This document shows, piece after piece, positions 1 through 10,735 of a DNA stretch of 64,000 nt. This DNA is from Steromphala cineraria (Eukaryota > Mollusca > Gastropoda > Trochida > Trochidae): the NCBI GenBank assembly GCA_916613615.1, contig OU744726.1, positions 15,007,515 to 15,071,514 on the forward strand. Reading direction: 5' to 3'. The notes under the pieces are model-generated. The model searched no databases. It saw only the letters and a program-made list of their open reading frames with translations, and was not told where the DNA came from. Every line of letters begins with the position of its first letter. The stretch's first letter is position 1. The position numbers and the translations under genes are program-made.

Positions 1-218
1 TGACCTTGACGTTTGACGGATTGTAGCCGAAACCTTTTAATTTTTTTTTACTTTTCAAAGGATGATATATACCAAGTTAGAGCTTCATAGCACAAAAACT
101 TTTCAAGTTATCGCGTTTACAAGGAATTCTTAGAGTGACTACATAGCTCGTGACCTTGACTTTTGACCTTGAAAGTGAACGTGTCAAAATCGATCCCCCG
201 AGGTATGAGTAGCAAGTT
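1..218. repeat. Degenerate dispersed repeat (TGACCTTGAC-type)
   Basis: Two stretches rich in TGACCTTGAC/TTTGACC lie about 150 bp apart, around an AT-rich core. This style is typical of molluscan dispersed repeats. No terminal structure could be defined and no coding frame is visible. Confidence 0.3.
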
Positions 219-482
219 ATGAATAAGAGTTCTGGAAAGCTTAGTGGAGGAAAACAAGTTTTAGCTAGTACCGGTAGTACGAGTGCGGCGGCGGTGGAAA
301 CTTCACAAAAACTGATAGCAGCTGCTTATGACAAGGCTTCTCGAATGGAAAGGGTGGTTCATATCACAATGCCTTTGCCTGGTAGCCAAAATGATTTAAG
401 AACAGCGTCGCTGATTGCACAACTAAGTTTGATTGCCTCCAATCAGGCATCTCCCATTCTATCCAACAAACTCGTTATATAA
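219..482 (+). pseudogene. Short open frame fused into a MITE fragment; origin unknown
   Basis: This is an 87-codon open frame. Its first 42 or so codons are rich in Ala, Ser and Gly and could form amphipathic helices. From about 343 onward the DNA matches the right half of the MITE at 20757-20954, so the last third of the frame and its stop lie in repeat DNA. I do not recognise the first part. It could be an exon remnant or chance. No splice-site pair and no homologous copy elsewhere in the window supports it as a gene. Confidence 0.2.
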
Positions 483-529
483 CAGAGGCTGAATCAACAT
501 GACTTGATCTGCCTCTGTGGGGAGAGAAT
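343..529 (+). mobile_element. 5'-truncated copy of the MITE seen at 20598-20955
   Basis: Starting at GGAAAGGGTGGTTCATATCAC, this segment closely matches 20757-20954. It ends in the same terminal motif, GATCTGCCTCTGTGGGGAG. The left half and left inverted repeat are absent, so it is a truncated copy. Confidence 0.6.
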
Positions 530-546
530 GATTTTTGTTGTGTAAA

Positions 547-836
547 CACAGCGAGGCTTTGAAAATTTCAACATTGAAACCTGCATTTTAGGCTTGTCAG
601 TGGGTTATCTCTAGAACCATTCACTGGATTATCTTCATAATTTAAAAATAGCATCTTATTGTGAAGGCGCCGAGCCCAGTCGATATTGGTGACCTTCACA
701 TTATTTTCAAGGTCACAGCGAGGCTATGAAATTTAAACATTAACATCTGCATTTAAGGCTTGTCAGCAGTATATCTCTAGAACCGATCCCTAGATTCTCT
801 TCATAACTTAAGCAAAGCATCTTATAGGGAAAGCTA
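547..836. repeat. Imperfect direct duplication, about 120-bp units
   Basis: Both units, 547-665 and 714-836, start CACAGCGAGGCT. They share an ordered series of motifs (CTGCATTT, GGCTTGTCAG, ATCTCTAGAACC, TCTTCATAA, GCATCTTAT). They are separated by a short GC-richer spacer containing GGTGACCTTCAC. Confidence 0.55.
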
Positions 837-1331
837 CATGTAAGGCTGATATGTTAAGAACTGTTCTCTATATTCTCTACTTTTTTTGCACAAGGCTTCG
901 TATTTGGAAGACCCAGGGACCAGTCGATTTGTTATGATCTAAATGACATCTAGTAGCATGACATGTGTAGACAAGTGTTTCTATGTATACATTATGCTTT
1001 TTATTAACATCAATTTGCGGCGGGGGATCTTGTCACCTTTGTGACAAATACTTGTTTCAAACTACATGTACACAGGGTTTTAATGTAACAGTGTTATGAA
1101 TTGATTTATTTTGTCTTTCGTGAATGTATGCAAACTAAATACATCAATTGAAAAAGGAAGTTACCATGATTTACAAAGTTGTTCATGTGCAAACTAAGGC
1201 ATGTTGATGGTTTATGAACATGCAAATCACTTAACTTTCCATCAAAATATTTCAAGAAATTTGATGTTTGAATTTAATCAACAAGGTTAATCAACATCTA
1301 TTTATAAGATATAGAGAAAGTTTAACCATAC
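837..1331. other. No gene seen
   Basis: AT-rich sequence without a supportable exon or recognisable repeat. It lies immediately 3' (minus sense) of the PAN exon and is therefore probably intron of that gene. Confidence 0.4.
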
Positions 1332-1588
1332 CTGTAGTATAGAAATAGTAGCGTCTTTCTGGTGAAGGTGGCTTTCCAGTTGTACCCTTATACAGTACGT
1401 TCCCGTACAGTATACATGACTCAGATGACTCAGTGTTATAGCTGAAAACTGTACACGAAGAGTTTCTGTGACATTCACGTGAACAGTCCAGAAGGGTTTT
1501 AACAGGTGATGTTGGCAGCGTCAATTCTCCAAAATGCTGGTGGTCATCAAAAATTGGCTTGTGATCAAATTTGGATTTCTCACAGAAT
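1332..1588 (-). CDS. PAN-domain exon (exon 2 of the minus-strand gene)
   Basis: The exon opens with A|TTC TGT GAG and closes with ACA G|GTATGG. It carries four Cys in the order expected for a PAN/apple module. Its N-terminal 9 residues and acceptor lie inside the first of three 48-bp direct repeats, so two further in-frame acceptors exist upstream. Confidence 0.7.
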
Positions 1589-1928
1589 CTAAAAGAAAAC
1601 AGAAACTCGTGATCAAATTTGGATTTCTCACAGAATCTAAAAGAAAACAGAAACTCGTGATCAAATTTGGATTTCTCACAGAATCTAAAAGAAAACAGAA
1701 ACTCGTGACCCAAGGAAGAGCATTGGAACTTATTAATTCCTTTACTGTATGTTCCCGTTAACATAATTGAATTCAATTCATTCTATACGCTTACCTAATA
1801 TTATTTAAGAAAGATTTCCCAGTAAACAACGAAGAACACTTTTGAGTGACGTCGTGTGAACTTTTTAGCTCATCAGGTCTGAAAGACCCGATGGGCTTAT
1901 GGCATGGCATGCCGTCCGGCCGTCCATC

Positions 1929-1960
<32 letters not shown>

Positions 1961-4409
1961 GAAAATGGGGTCACAGGGGTCAAAACCTTAAAAACCCATT
2001 TTCATCATCTTCTCCAGTTCCAAAAGGTCTAGAGAGCTGAAAAGTTGTGTGTAGACTCCTTGGCCAATGGGGATTCTAAATTGTAGATTTCGTGACACCA
2101 TGACCCCAAATGGGGTCACTGGGGTCAAAATCTTGAAAGCCTGTTTTCCTCTTCTTCTCCAGTTCCAAAGTGTCTAGAGAGCTGAAAAGTTGTGTGTATA
2201 CTCCTTGGCAAATGGGTATTCTGAATTGTAGATTTCGTTACCCCTGACCCCAAATGGGGTCATAGGGGTCAAAACATATTTTAATCAAAAGTCTGATGAG
2301 CTACAGAGCCCATGGCTCTATTTTGAAGATCTTTAGGTCTTTAGTGAACTGTTCATCATGTTTGTCATAAATAATTTTTGGGTTGAGGCCTTGTTGAAAG
2401 AAGTAATTTTATATAATGATAAATGATGTAGACACTTAGTAAATATCTAGAATCACACAAGCAAGAAAGCATCAGTAAGCCTAATTGGAAATGAAGATCA
2501 AAAATTGTTTGCAGGCAGGCAGCAATTTAAATAGAGGATTCCAGGCCCATGCAGGGTATGTTCTTTTGACTAATACCAAATTTATCTCATTGAGTGAAGT
2601 AGAAAGTTTATATTCTCATAAGTGGCGCCGCCATGGTGAAAACATTTAACTTTTCTACCTCAAGAGATGAAATGAATATAGTAATTGTCAAGAGTTGACT
2701 GATTTTCTATTTATCAGTGTGATGTCATATGAGAATTCGTTGAGTCAGACGTCTTGAACCTGAACTTGATAAAGTTTATCACCACTGTAGCCAGATAGAG
2801 GGTGTATTTCACCCTTTATCATATTATAAACACCACTACTCTATATCAACTCTTTCTTATGTGTTGTTCGATTCAGGGTCGCACAGAAAGGTCTGGCACT
2901 TGGCGGATCAAGTGGAGGAGTGAGTACCTTTATATTAGATTTGATTTTTAGCGCATCTGGCCTGTGAGGCCAAGTGGGCTTATGGCATGGCATGGCGTCT
3001 GGGGTCTCGCCATCAGTCAACTTTGTGGAATTTTGACTTCTTCTCCAAAACCATAAGGGCTAGAGAGCTGAAACTGTGTGTACAGACTTCTTGGCTAGTG
3101 AGGATTATGATCTGTAGCTTTGGTGGCCCTGTGGCCCCTAATAAGGGGGAACCACATCGGCCACACCCTAAAGCAAAATCAAATGTTAAGCCTGATGAGC
3201 TACAGAGCCAATGGCTCTATTTTTTATGATGTAGCAAGCGATGAAAAAAAAGACATTTTCACGATGAATAGGTCAATTTAGTGATAAAGATAAATTTGGT
3301 CAATTTTCAAGTATTAAGTGACATACAATGTTTTTAATACCCCCGCTACGACGTACTCGGGGGTATATGCGTGTCCGTCCGTCCGTTCGAAATCGTTTCC
3401 GGAGCGTTACTCTAAAACTCTACCTTTTACAAACTTCCAAGTTTGGTATGGCAGTAGCCAACATGATGCTGTTGTGCCTTTTAGGGGTTTCGCCTCCAAT
3501 TTTCAAATAATTTTTGAAATTTGGAACCAAAACAGTCTGAAAACAGTAGGTTGAGGATCACAAACACATACCGTATAAACATTGCAAATGTGACTGTTTT
3601 GCCTTCAAGTTATCTTTTGGGAAGTAACCAAAAGAAAGGGATTGTGACCTATTGTGATACTCATATGGACACTGTATAACATAGAACATGACTGATGTTG
3701 TTACCACTGCAAAGAATACATATATTGGAATGTTGATACCACTGCAAAGAATACATATATTGGAATATAAATTGACCTACATGGAACTGAATAGAAGGTG
3801 AGAGTTTGTTGAAAAACATTTATTATCATAGTTATACCAGTTCACACCTATTCAGAAATATTAAATTTTAATGTTATTTTCTATATCATGTGATGGAAAA
3901 ATACGGTAACAATCCTAGGACTTATCAGAACATATGACTTTTCACTGTTTTCGTCAAAGAAAGGCGGTCAAACTACAGGCGGGGGTATGTGAGCTGCGCT
4001 CACTTTTGCCTTGTTTTAAAATTAACCATACAGAAAATACAAACAATATTGATATATTGCCACTTGATAAAAATTTGGTGTGAAATTTCAGCTTAAAGTT
4101 TGAAATAAAATACATGTATGAAAACTTGAAAAATGTATCAAATTTCAATGGTAAAACCTTCAAGTTTTAGTTTAAAATGTTAAATTAACAATGATAGAAA
4201 TGTTAAAACTAACGGAGATCAAATTTTTTTGTCCATATCTCGTTCACATCCAACAAAGATCCAAATGTTCATGTTTACAAATGCTAAAATTTGTACAACG
4301 AATAAACTAAATTCATTTTACAATTCAAGTACATTTATATTCTATATACTTACTGAGCAAAGATCATCTGTAGTAAACAGAAGGCAAAGAAACCTCGTAT
4401 GCCAAACAT
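1332..4409 (-). CDS. Secreted PAN/apple-domain protein gene, 5' part (two exons)
   Basis: Two minus-strand exons fit together. Exon 1 (4409 down to 4354, 56 nt) encodes a signal peptide, MFGIRGFFAFCLLQMIFA, and ends before a consensus GTAAGT donor in phase 2. Exon 2 (1588 down to 1332, 257 nt) starts after a pyrimidine-rich tract ending in TTTTAG, supplies the missing third base, and encodes a PAN/apple-like domain. Its Cys pattern is C-x3-C-x5-C followed by the motif CILYGN. It ends in phase 1 before GTATGG. The same exon phases and domain layout occur in the plus-strand gene at 17256-20290, which supports the model. By analogy the next exon should encode a C-type lectin-like domain, but none is visible between 1 and 1331, so the gene runs off the left edge or is truncated. 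Such secreted proteins typically bind carbohydrate or protein ligands; the role here is inferred. Confidence 0.7.
1561..1704 (-). repeat. Three perfect 48-bp tandem repeats containing a 3' splice site
   Basis: The units are 1561-1608, 1609-1656 and 1657-1704 and are essentially identical. Read on the minus strand, each carries TTTCTGTTTTCTTTTAG followed by the first 27 or so nt of the PAN exon. The possible exon starts are 1588, 1636 and 1684. The unit is a multiple of three and has no stop, so each extra unit used would add 16 residues in frame. Confidence 0.85.
1866..2324 (+). mobile_element. TIR element with about 145-bp internal repeats, copy 1
   Basis: It starts TAGCTCATCAG and ends CTGATGAGCTA, an 11-bp inverted repeat, followed by the small palindromic tail AGAGCCCATGGCTCT. 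Between these, the module around GGGGTCACAGGGGTCAAAA recurs near 1966, 2112 and 2258, a spacing of about 145 bp. Two related copies lie at 2949-3224 and 7091-7944. It is non-coding. Confidence 0.65.
2325..2948. other. Intronic sequence, no feature seen
   Basis: AT-rich DNA inside the presumed intron of the minus-strand PAN gene. No exon, RNA gene or repeat boundary could be supported. Confidence 0.35.
2949..3224 (+). mobile_element. TIR element with 145-bp module, single-unit copy 2
   Basis: It has the same ends as copy 1 (TAGCGCATC..., CTGATGAGCTACAGAGCC...) and the same GGCTTATGGCATGGCATGG head, but holds only one diverged internal unit. Confidence 0.6.
3337..3988. mobile_element. Putative MITE with ATACCCCCGC inverted ends
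   Basis: The left end ATACCCCCGC (3337-3346) is the exact reverse complement of the right end GCGGGGGTAT (3979-3988). The left interior carries CGTGTCCGTCCGTCCGTTCG, a motif frequent in molluscan dispersed repeats. The right end continues as TATGTGAGCTGCGCTCAC, and a related fragment occurs at 14820-14850. No transposase frame is present. Confidence 0.5.
3697..3766. repeat. 35-bp tandem duplication
   Basis: The units 3697-3731 and 3732-3766 both read GTTG(T/A)TACCACTGCAAAG onward and differ at a single base. Confidence 0.8.
4354..4409 (-). CDS. Signal-peptide exon (exon 1 of the minus-strand PAN gene)
   Basis: ATG, a basic residue, then a hydrophobic run (FFAFCLLQMIFA) encoded in 56 nt, followed directly by the donor GTAAGT. 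The phase-2 end matches the phase of the PAN exon 2.8 kb downstream and of the paralogous signal exon at 17256-17296. Confidence 0.65.
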
Positions 4410-5856
4410 GATTTTCGTTATGAGTGTTGTGAAACAAATTTGATTTTCTCATTCGGTCTATTAGGTTTATTCGACCACTGACGAGATGGTCGATACTGTC
4501 CATTAGGCTAAGAGTTTTCAGTAAACTAAAATTGTGAAATAGATATAGATTAGAATTTGGGGCATGTATGTTCTGCATGTCACGTCCAAGTGGGATTCTT
4601 TCAAACAAACTTCTCTGACTGCCATTGTTTATTTTACCTTTTTTGTTCTTTCTGACTTCCCTCTACTAGTGTTTGTTGGATTGTTATCATATGGTATACG
4701 ATACACGTGGAACTTTGTACTGAAAACAAAGTTGCATTCAAAATGTGAGGTAACATGTTTTATTGATTGACACAATATTGTTCCAAATGTAAGCTATACA
4801 TGTACAATTGCTAAACGAAAATCTTTGTCATTTCACTATCAATGCATTTTAAAAGCCTTTCAGCTATTACTTCAATTTAAAAAAGCTGTTTGTTCATTTT
4901 GATGCGTGACGAATGAAGGACCAATGTTGACACTTAATTTGGATTTTAAAGAATAATTGTATTCAGCAAACATAAACCAAGACTAAATGCCAAGTCACAT
5001 ATTAACTTCTGTATGGTTATACAACAATTATAGAAAGGTTTTGATAAATTAAACTTTACAAGGGATGGGTGAAAACAAAGTGCATATATCAAACTTCATA
5101 TTTAGAGTGACATAATTTAGGAAGTGATAAATATTTATACGACAAACAAAAACGCTTTTGCTTTGCAAGATATTTTTTTTTTTGCACAAATAAAGATTTG
5201 TTTTGTACACAGACATATTTGCACTGTAACCATTGTTTTACAATACAGTGTTTGAGATATTTACAGTGTTTAAGAATACTGCCTTAAACAAGATCCAGTT
5301 TTACCTATACATATATGGATATAGGTAAGCATATAAGAGTATTTTGGTAATTACGATTCAAACATGAGACGCTCAGCTGACCATATTGCTTACAACAGGT
5401 ACAATATGATACAACAATACTATAGCAGTCTTGAACAACACTCTTCTCTGACAAGGTTCAAAGTGGCAAAAGAGTGATATTACATTCAGCAATGGACACG
5501 AGTAAACACGTTAGAAAGTTGAACGTCAGCAAGTACAACTATATAGATAGCACTTTTTAAACTGTTCCTTTGCATGGTCTCAATTACTAGATGATAATGC
5601 CCCAATTTCTTACAAATATTTACTACAGAGTCAAAATAAAATAAGGCAATGATGATGTTTATCAGAGGTTTCAAGATAATTGAGTCATTGGGCAAAAGCG
5701 GCATGGATCAATAAACAGGTTGTTGACTGGCCAACGATTCAATGTTTATAACTGATATTGTGTTGTTAACGTGAATGATTATTCACTGAAGTGTTCATGC
5801 TGCGCATAATTTGACGATCATCAAAATCGGAAATGTACACATTTACAAAATGGAAG
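4410..5856. other. No gene seen; upstream flank of the PAN gene
   Basis: AT-rich DNA 5' of the minus-strand signal exon. It probably contains that gene's promoter and 5' UTR, but no convincing TATA box, exon or repeat boundary could be identified. Confidence 0.35.
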
Positions 5857-6490
5857 CTAGGACTGCCGCGGCAGTACTTAGGTCTTCAAGACTTCCTGTT
5901 TGACCTTCACATGGCTTTTTGTCTAAGAGGTAAACAGTAACTGATACATTATCAAAATGACCATATTTCACTTGATATTCAACTTTAAGCCTTTACAGAA
6001 AATTCATCATGGCTGCAAACATGAATCTCATCAGGTTATACAGTCTTGTTGCTGCCTGATGATAGATAAAACATTGCCTAGTGTTTTATTGCCAATGAAC
6101 TACAGTTTTTCAATCATAAATGTATCATAATCATTCAAAACGAAAGTACGATTGACCACATTTAAAGGCTCTGAATTTCTACGTTAATGTTTAATCTAAT
6201 TTTAATGAGATTTATCAAAGATTGTATGTTCTTTTGGCTTTCAAAAGATATATAGAACAAGTATTTATCATGTGGCTTTGGTTAGCAAGGATCGTTCAAA
6301 CATACCCATCAAAACACCCGTTTTCCGAAATGCAAAGTCTGATCCTTCCTCGTGACCGGAAGTAACTGTTCGCGAGCGATTTTATTCTTTTATCTTGAAG
6401 ACCTTGCTAATGTCTAGCTCTCATGCAAAAATCATTAAGTTCTAAGGTCTGGTTTTTGAGTTATGTGCCCTTGAAGTTGGTGATTTTGAG

Positions 6491-6618
6491 TGAGTGAGTT
6501 GGTGTTTAACGTGTTTTGAACAATATTTCAGTTATTAAACACGTGGATGTTGCCATCCAAAAGAGAGTAGATACATGTAGAAAAGGGAGAAAAGGATCGA
6601 AAGGATGAGGAAAAAGAC
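6491..6618 (-). mobile_element. 5'-truncated SINE-like insertion
   Basis: Starting TGAGTGAGTTGGTGTTTAAC, the insert is the reverse complement of the 3' end of the element at 10438-10735. It interrupts GATTTTGAG^ATTTTGGTC, which is intact in the related copy near 9733-9745. The microsatellite end (TCAC)n is its 3' tail; the 5' part is missing. Confidence 0.65.
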
Positions 6619-7090
6619 GAGATTTTGGTCAACTTTGAAAGGTCACAACACAAAAAGTATTAATGTTAGCACTATTAAACTTAAAAACTTTTGTGTACAA
6701 TACTTCAGCTACATTCAGTATGGATTTCAGCTCTCTAGTGCAAGTATCTTCAGAGGAGAAGATTGTCAAAGGCGGGTGGGTTCGGAAATCGTCAAAAATG
6801 CACTAAAAGCAAGATGGCGGCCAAACCACGTGACCTACGAATTTGTCCTGATTTACTTTTTTTCATCATCTTTCATTGCGCATCTTTTAAAAAAGATTTC
6901 AAGTCTCTAAGTGCAATTTGAAAAAAAAAATCAATGTTAAATTTTCGATTTTGGATTCGACCTGGACCTTCAATGTACGAGTCAATTTTGCCCAAAAGCT
7001 TCGCACGTCGATTACAGGGTAAGGGATATCTGCATGCCAAGTTTGGGCGAATTTGGAGCAGCCGTTTGGGCTGTAGCTCTGTCACAAAAA

Positions 7091-7944
7091 AATAGAGCCA
7101 TGGGCTCGGTAGCTCATCAGACTTTTGATGGGAATAGGTTTTTGAGGTTTTGACCCCTGTGACCTCATTTGGGGTCAAGGGGTCACCAAACCTAAACTTT
7201 AGAATCCTCATTGGCCAAGGAGTCTACGCACAACTTTTCAGCTCTCTAGACCTTTTGAAACTGGAGTAGAAGATGAAAATGGGTTTTTAAGGTTTTGATC
7301 CCTGTGACCCCATTTGGGTCAGGGGGGCACGAAATCTACAATTTAGAATCCCCATTTGCCAAGGACTCTGCACACAACTTTTCAGCTCCCTAGACATTTT
7401 GGAACTGGAGAAGAAGATGAAAATAGGTTCTTAAGGTTTTGACCCCTGTGACCCCATTTGGGGTCATGGGGTCACGAAATCTACAATTTAGAATCCCCAC
7501 TGGCCATGGAATCTAAACACAAATTTTCAGTTCTCTAGACGTTTTGGATCTGGAGAAGAAGATGAAAATAGGTTTTTGAGGTTTTGACCCCTGTGACCCC
7601 ATTTGGGGTCATGGGGTCACAAAATCTACAATTTAGAATCCCCATTATCTAAAGGAGTTTACACACAGCTTTTCAGCTCTCTAGACCTTTTGGAACTGGA
7701 GAAGAAGATGAAAATAGGTTTTTAAGGTTTTGACCCCTGTGACCCTATTTGGGGTCATGGGGTCACGAAATCTACAGTTTAGAATCCCCATTTGCCAAGG
7801 AGTCTGCACATCAAATTTCAGCTCTCTAGAGTCATTGGTTCTGGAGAAGAAGTCGAAAGTGTGAAAAGTTACCGGACGGACGGACGGACGCAAGACGCCA
7901 TGCCATGCCATAAACCCATCGGGTCTTTCAGACCTGATGAGCTA
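7091..7944 (-). mobile_element. TIR element with five about-145-bp internal repeats, copy 3 (inverted)
   Basis: Internal units recur with GACCCCTGTGACC at about 7152, 7297, 7441, 7586 and 7732, a period of 144-146 bp. The ends match the reverse complement of copy 1: AATAGAGCCATGGGCTCGGTA ... CTGATGAGCTA. It sits inside copy A of the CTAGG element. Confidence 0.75.
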
Positions 7945-8010
7945 AAAAGTACAAATAATAATAGAGGAAAAGAACTTGAAGAAATCGGATAATAAAAATT
8001 AATATAAATA

Positions 8011-9432
8011 ACTAGGATTGACGCGTCAATACTTAGGTCTTCAAGATTCCTCTTTGACCTTCACAAAGTGTTTGACCTTCACATGACTTTTTTGTCTAAG
8101 AGGTAAACAGTAGCTAATACATTATCAAAATGACCAAATTCCACTTGATATTCAGTGTAAAAGACTTTTCAGAAAAATTCATCATAGTGGTCAATGTCAG
8201 CTATGACACCATTCTTCAGAGAATATCATTCTTAGAAGCAAAAAAAAATTTGGTTAAATTATCTCTCACCGTTTTCGAGATACATGTGATTTAACGTTGT
8301 AATGTAAAGAAAACACTGAAATTTGAAGATTTTTTTACCCCTACTCCATGTTGGCCCTTCTATCTCCTTAACTATCAAAATTTGTATGATAAAGTACAAC
8401 ATAGCAAAAGATGTGCTTGGAATGGCGTATGTGAAAATACAATAAATTAAAAGATATTTTTATTAATAAAGAAATTGTGGAACCTTGAAATGTGCTAAAA
8501 ATGAGGATTTTCCAAAAATCGCAATATTCAAGGACCGGTCATGGACAGAAATTTGTTTATCATGACTCGTTGATATTTTTTTCCGTCTACTCATTACATC
8601 TGCTTCACAAAACATCAATGATAACATTTCTATCTGTAACAGTTTTTAAACTAAAATTCTCAAAGTAAAATAACCCTCGAAAAATGTTAAAATCGTCGAA
8701 AAATGTAAAAAATCTCTTTACGTCCACATATTTCCTTTAATATCAACTTTTATATAATAATGACCTGTTGTGAACTTGTTCAACAATCATTGTAGAACAG
8801 AATGCATCAAACAGATTTCTTATCAGACATTCCCTTACCGAGAAATGCCCCTTTGAATGTAACATGAAAAATGATGCTTTAAAAAAATGTCCATTTTCAA
8901 GGGCAGATAACTCACGTTCTAGATCAAAATTCAAAAAAAGAAGACTGTGACGTTCTTAACAATTGTTTTAGCTTTCATTTGAGCTATCAAACACTGCTGT
9001 ATGTCTTGCCGTTAATGAGGAGATGATTTTCAGAGACGCGTACTGTCAAAATCGCGAAATTGCGCCAAAATTTCAGTTTTTTGAAAATAGCCAAAAATTT
9101 ATTTATACGGCCGAAAACCGCTATGGACTCAATCGATGGAGAATGTTGTTGCCCACATTGTGGTGAAAGTTTTATGAAATTATCTCCTATAGTTACCGAG
9201 TAATCGATGTTTGAAGTTTTGACTTTAAGGGGAGATAACTCAAAACTGAAATCGAAATTCAAAAATCTGGCTCGTGCATTTCTAAGTTAGGTCATATTCT
9301 ACAATCCCTGAAAGTTTCATGCAAATCGGTTCGTTAATACGTTCAGAAATGGGGTAACAAAAAAACGTCCAAATAATAATAATAATCCGGATAATAACAA
9401 TAGGTCTTCCAGACGTAGTCTTGAAGACCTAA
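8011..9432 (+). mobile_element. 1.4-kb dispersed element, copy 1
   Basis: The head is ACTAGGATTGACGCGTCAATA, then TTAGGTCTTCAAGA; the end is TCTTGAAGACCTAA, the exact inverse of the latter. The two short ORF-like stretches inside (8743-8934 and 8987-9262) recur in copy 2 but have no recognisable domain. Copy 2 at 11407-12837 differs at only about ten positions seen by eye. The 3' end carries its own hairpin, AGGTCTTC/GAAGACCT. Confidence 0.75.
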
Positions 9433-9780
9433 CTAGGACTGCCGCGGCAGTATTTAGGTCTTCAAGATTCCTGTTTGACCTTCACATACTGTTTGACCTT
9501 CACATGCATGTTTGACCGTCACATGCATGTTTGTTAAAGAGGTTTAAACCATACCGGCCAAAACATCACTTTTTAATATGCAAAGTTTGACCCTTCCTCC
9601 TGACCGGAAGTGACTGTTCGCGAGCGATTTTATTCTTTTATCTTGAAGACCATGCTCATGTGTAACTCTCATACAAAAATCATAAAGTTCTAAGGTCTGG
9701 TTTTTGAGTTATCTGCCCTTGAAGTTTGCGATTTTGAGATTTTGGTCAACTTTGAAAGGTCACAACACAAAAAGTATTGT
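9433..9780 (+). mobile_element. Truncated copy D of the palindrome-headed element
   Basis: It begins immediately at the end of copy 1 with ACTAGGACTGCCGCGGCAGTA. It follows copy A's sequence through GCGAGCGATTTTATTC and AGATTTTGGTCAAC, then loses similarity near 9780. It preserves the empty site of the SINE-like insertion in copy A. Confidence 0.6.
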
Positions 9781-10381
9781 AATTAAGAACTTTAAAAGAA
9801 AAGATTTGTGTCGACTGTATCCATTTCCATTGAAAAACTCTTCTTGGTGACAAAGTTGTGTGGTGCCATTTGCGGTTCAATACTTGAATCCTGAAGCAGA
9901 TCCTTGAAGGATGGTTTGACTCCTTCACAGCTTCGAAGGAGCAACCGGGAGGAAATTCTTTTTCTTTTAATGTTCCCGAATGGTTACATAGTCATAAATA
10001 TGCATATTGACATAAAAACAACAACAAAGTATACAAAGACAAGGATACAACAATCATAATTGGTTTAATAACGGGATGAATGGCAACCATTTATTTGGAA
10101 TTTTTCAGTTTCATAATGTCTTATGAAAATAAATTTTCCAACGAGATATATCTGTTTTAATGTTTTTTATAATGATCTAATTTTGGAATCATCTTGTTGA
10201 TGTTACAAAATGGATATATTTTTTTGACGGAGATAATGATTTGGGTCAGTAACACATTCTTATGTAGTGTAACGAACCAAATAAAGTACTTTGAGAAGAT
10301 AATCTTCTGCGGGAAGGGGTTACTAACCCAAAGTTCAAGTTCTCGCCAAAAATTATCATTTTATTTCTTAGTTACAATTTA
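9781..10381. other. No gene seen
   Basis: AT-rich DNA between element remnants. No exon or structured feature could be supported. Confidence 0.35.
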
Positions 10382-10437
10382 CCACCACTGGACTCATTAC
10401 CTTAACGTGCCACCACTGGACTCATTACCTTAACGTG
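10382..10437. repeat. 28-bp tandem duplication
   Basis: Two perfect units (10382-10409 and 10410-10437) start CCACCACTGGACTCATTACC. Confidence 0.85.
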
Positions 10438-10735
10438 GTGTGGTGGTTTGTGTGCTTCGACAACCCCGAGAGCTATGCCAGCTGGAGCTTACATGCTCCT
10501 GGTAGGGTCACCCAAGCTTGACAGGTCGACGGGTAGAAGCCAGACCAAATGTGAGTCCTTCTAAAACCTGCTTTTCTATCTCTCACTATGCCTTTCTTTC
10601 CGTCTTTTCTCTCATCCTTTCGATCCCTTTCTCCCTGGTCTGTCTACTCTCTTTTGGATGGCAACATCCACGTGTTTAATAACTGAAATATTGTTCAAAA
10701 CACGTTAAACACCAACTCACTCACTCACTCACTTG
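10438..10735 (+). mobile_element. SINE-like retroposon with (TCAC)n tail
   Basis: An approximately 300-bp non-coding unit ending TTAAACACCAAC followed by (TCAC)n. Its 3' part recurs, inverted, at 6491-6618. The tail and 5' truncation of the other copy suggest retroposition. A clear pol III A/B box was not identified, so SINE is the likely class rather than proven. Confidence 0.5.

Larger units (their letters stand above)
5857..8010 (+). mobile_element. Dispersed element with palindromic head, copy A, carrying two nested insertions
   Basis: It begins CTAGGACTGCCGCGGCAGTA, then TTAGGTCTTCAAGA, and ends in an AT-rich tail (AATAATAATAG ... CGGATAATAAAAA) like that of the other copies. Comparison with the related copy at 9433 shows a foreign insert at 6491-6618. 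Its 3' part is also split by the TIR minisatellite element at 7091-7944. No conserved coding frame is present. Confidence 0.55.
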
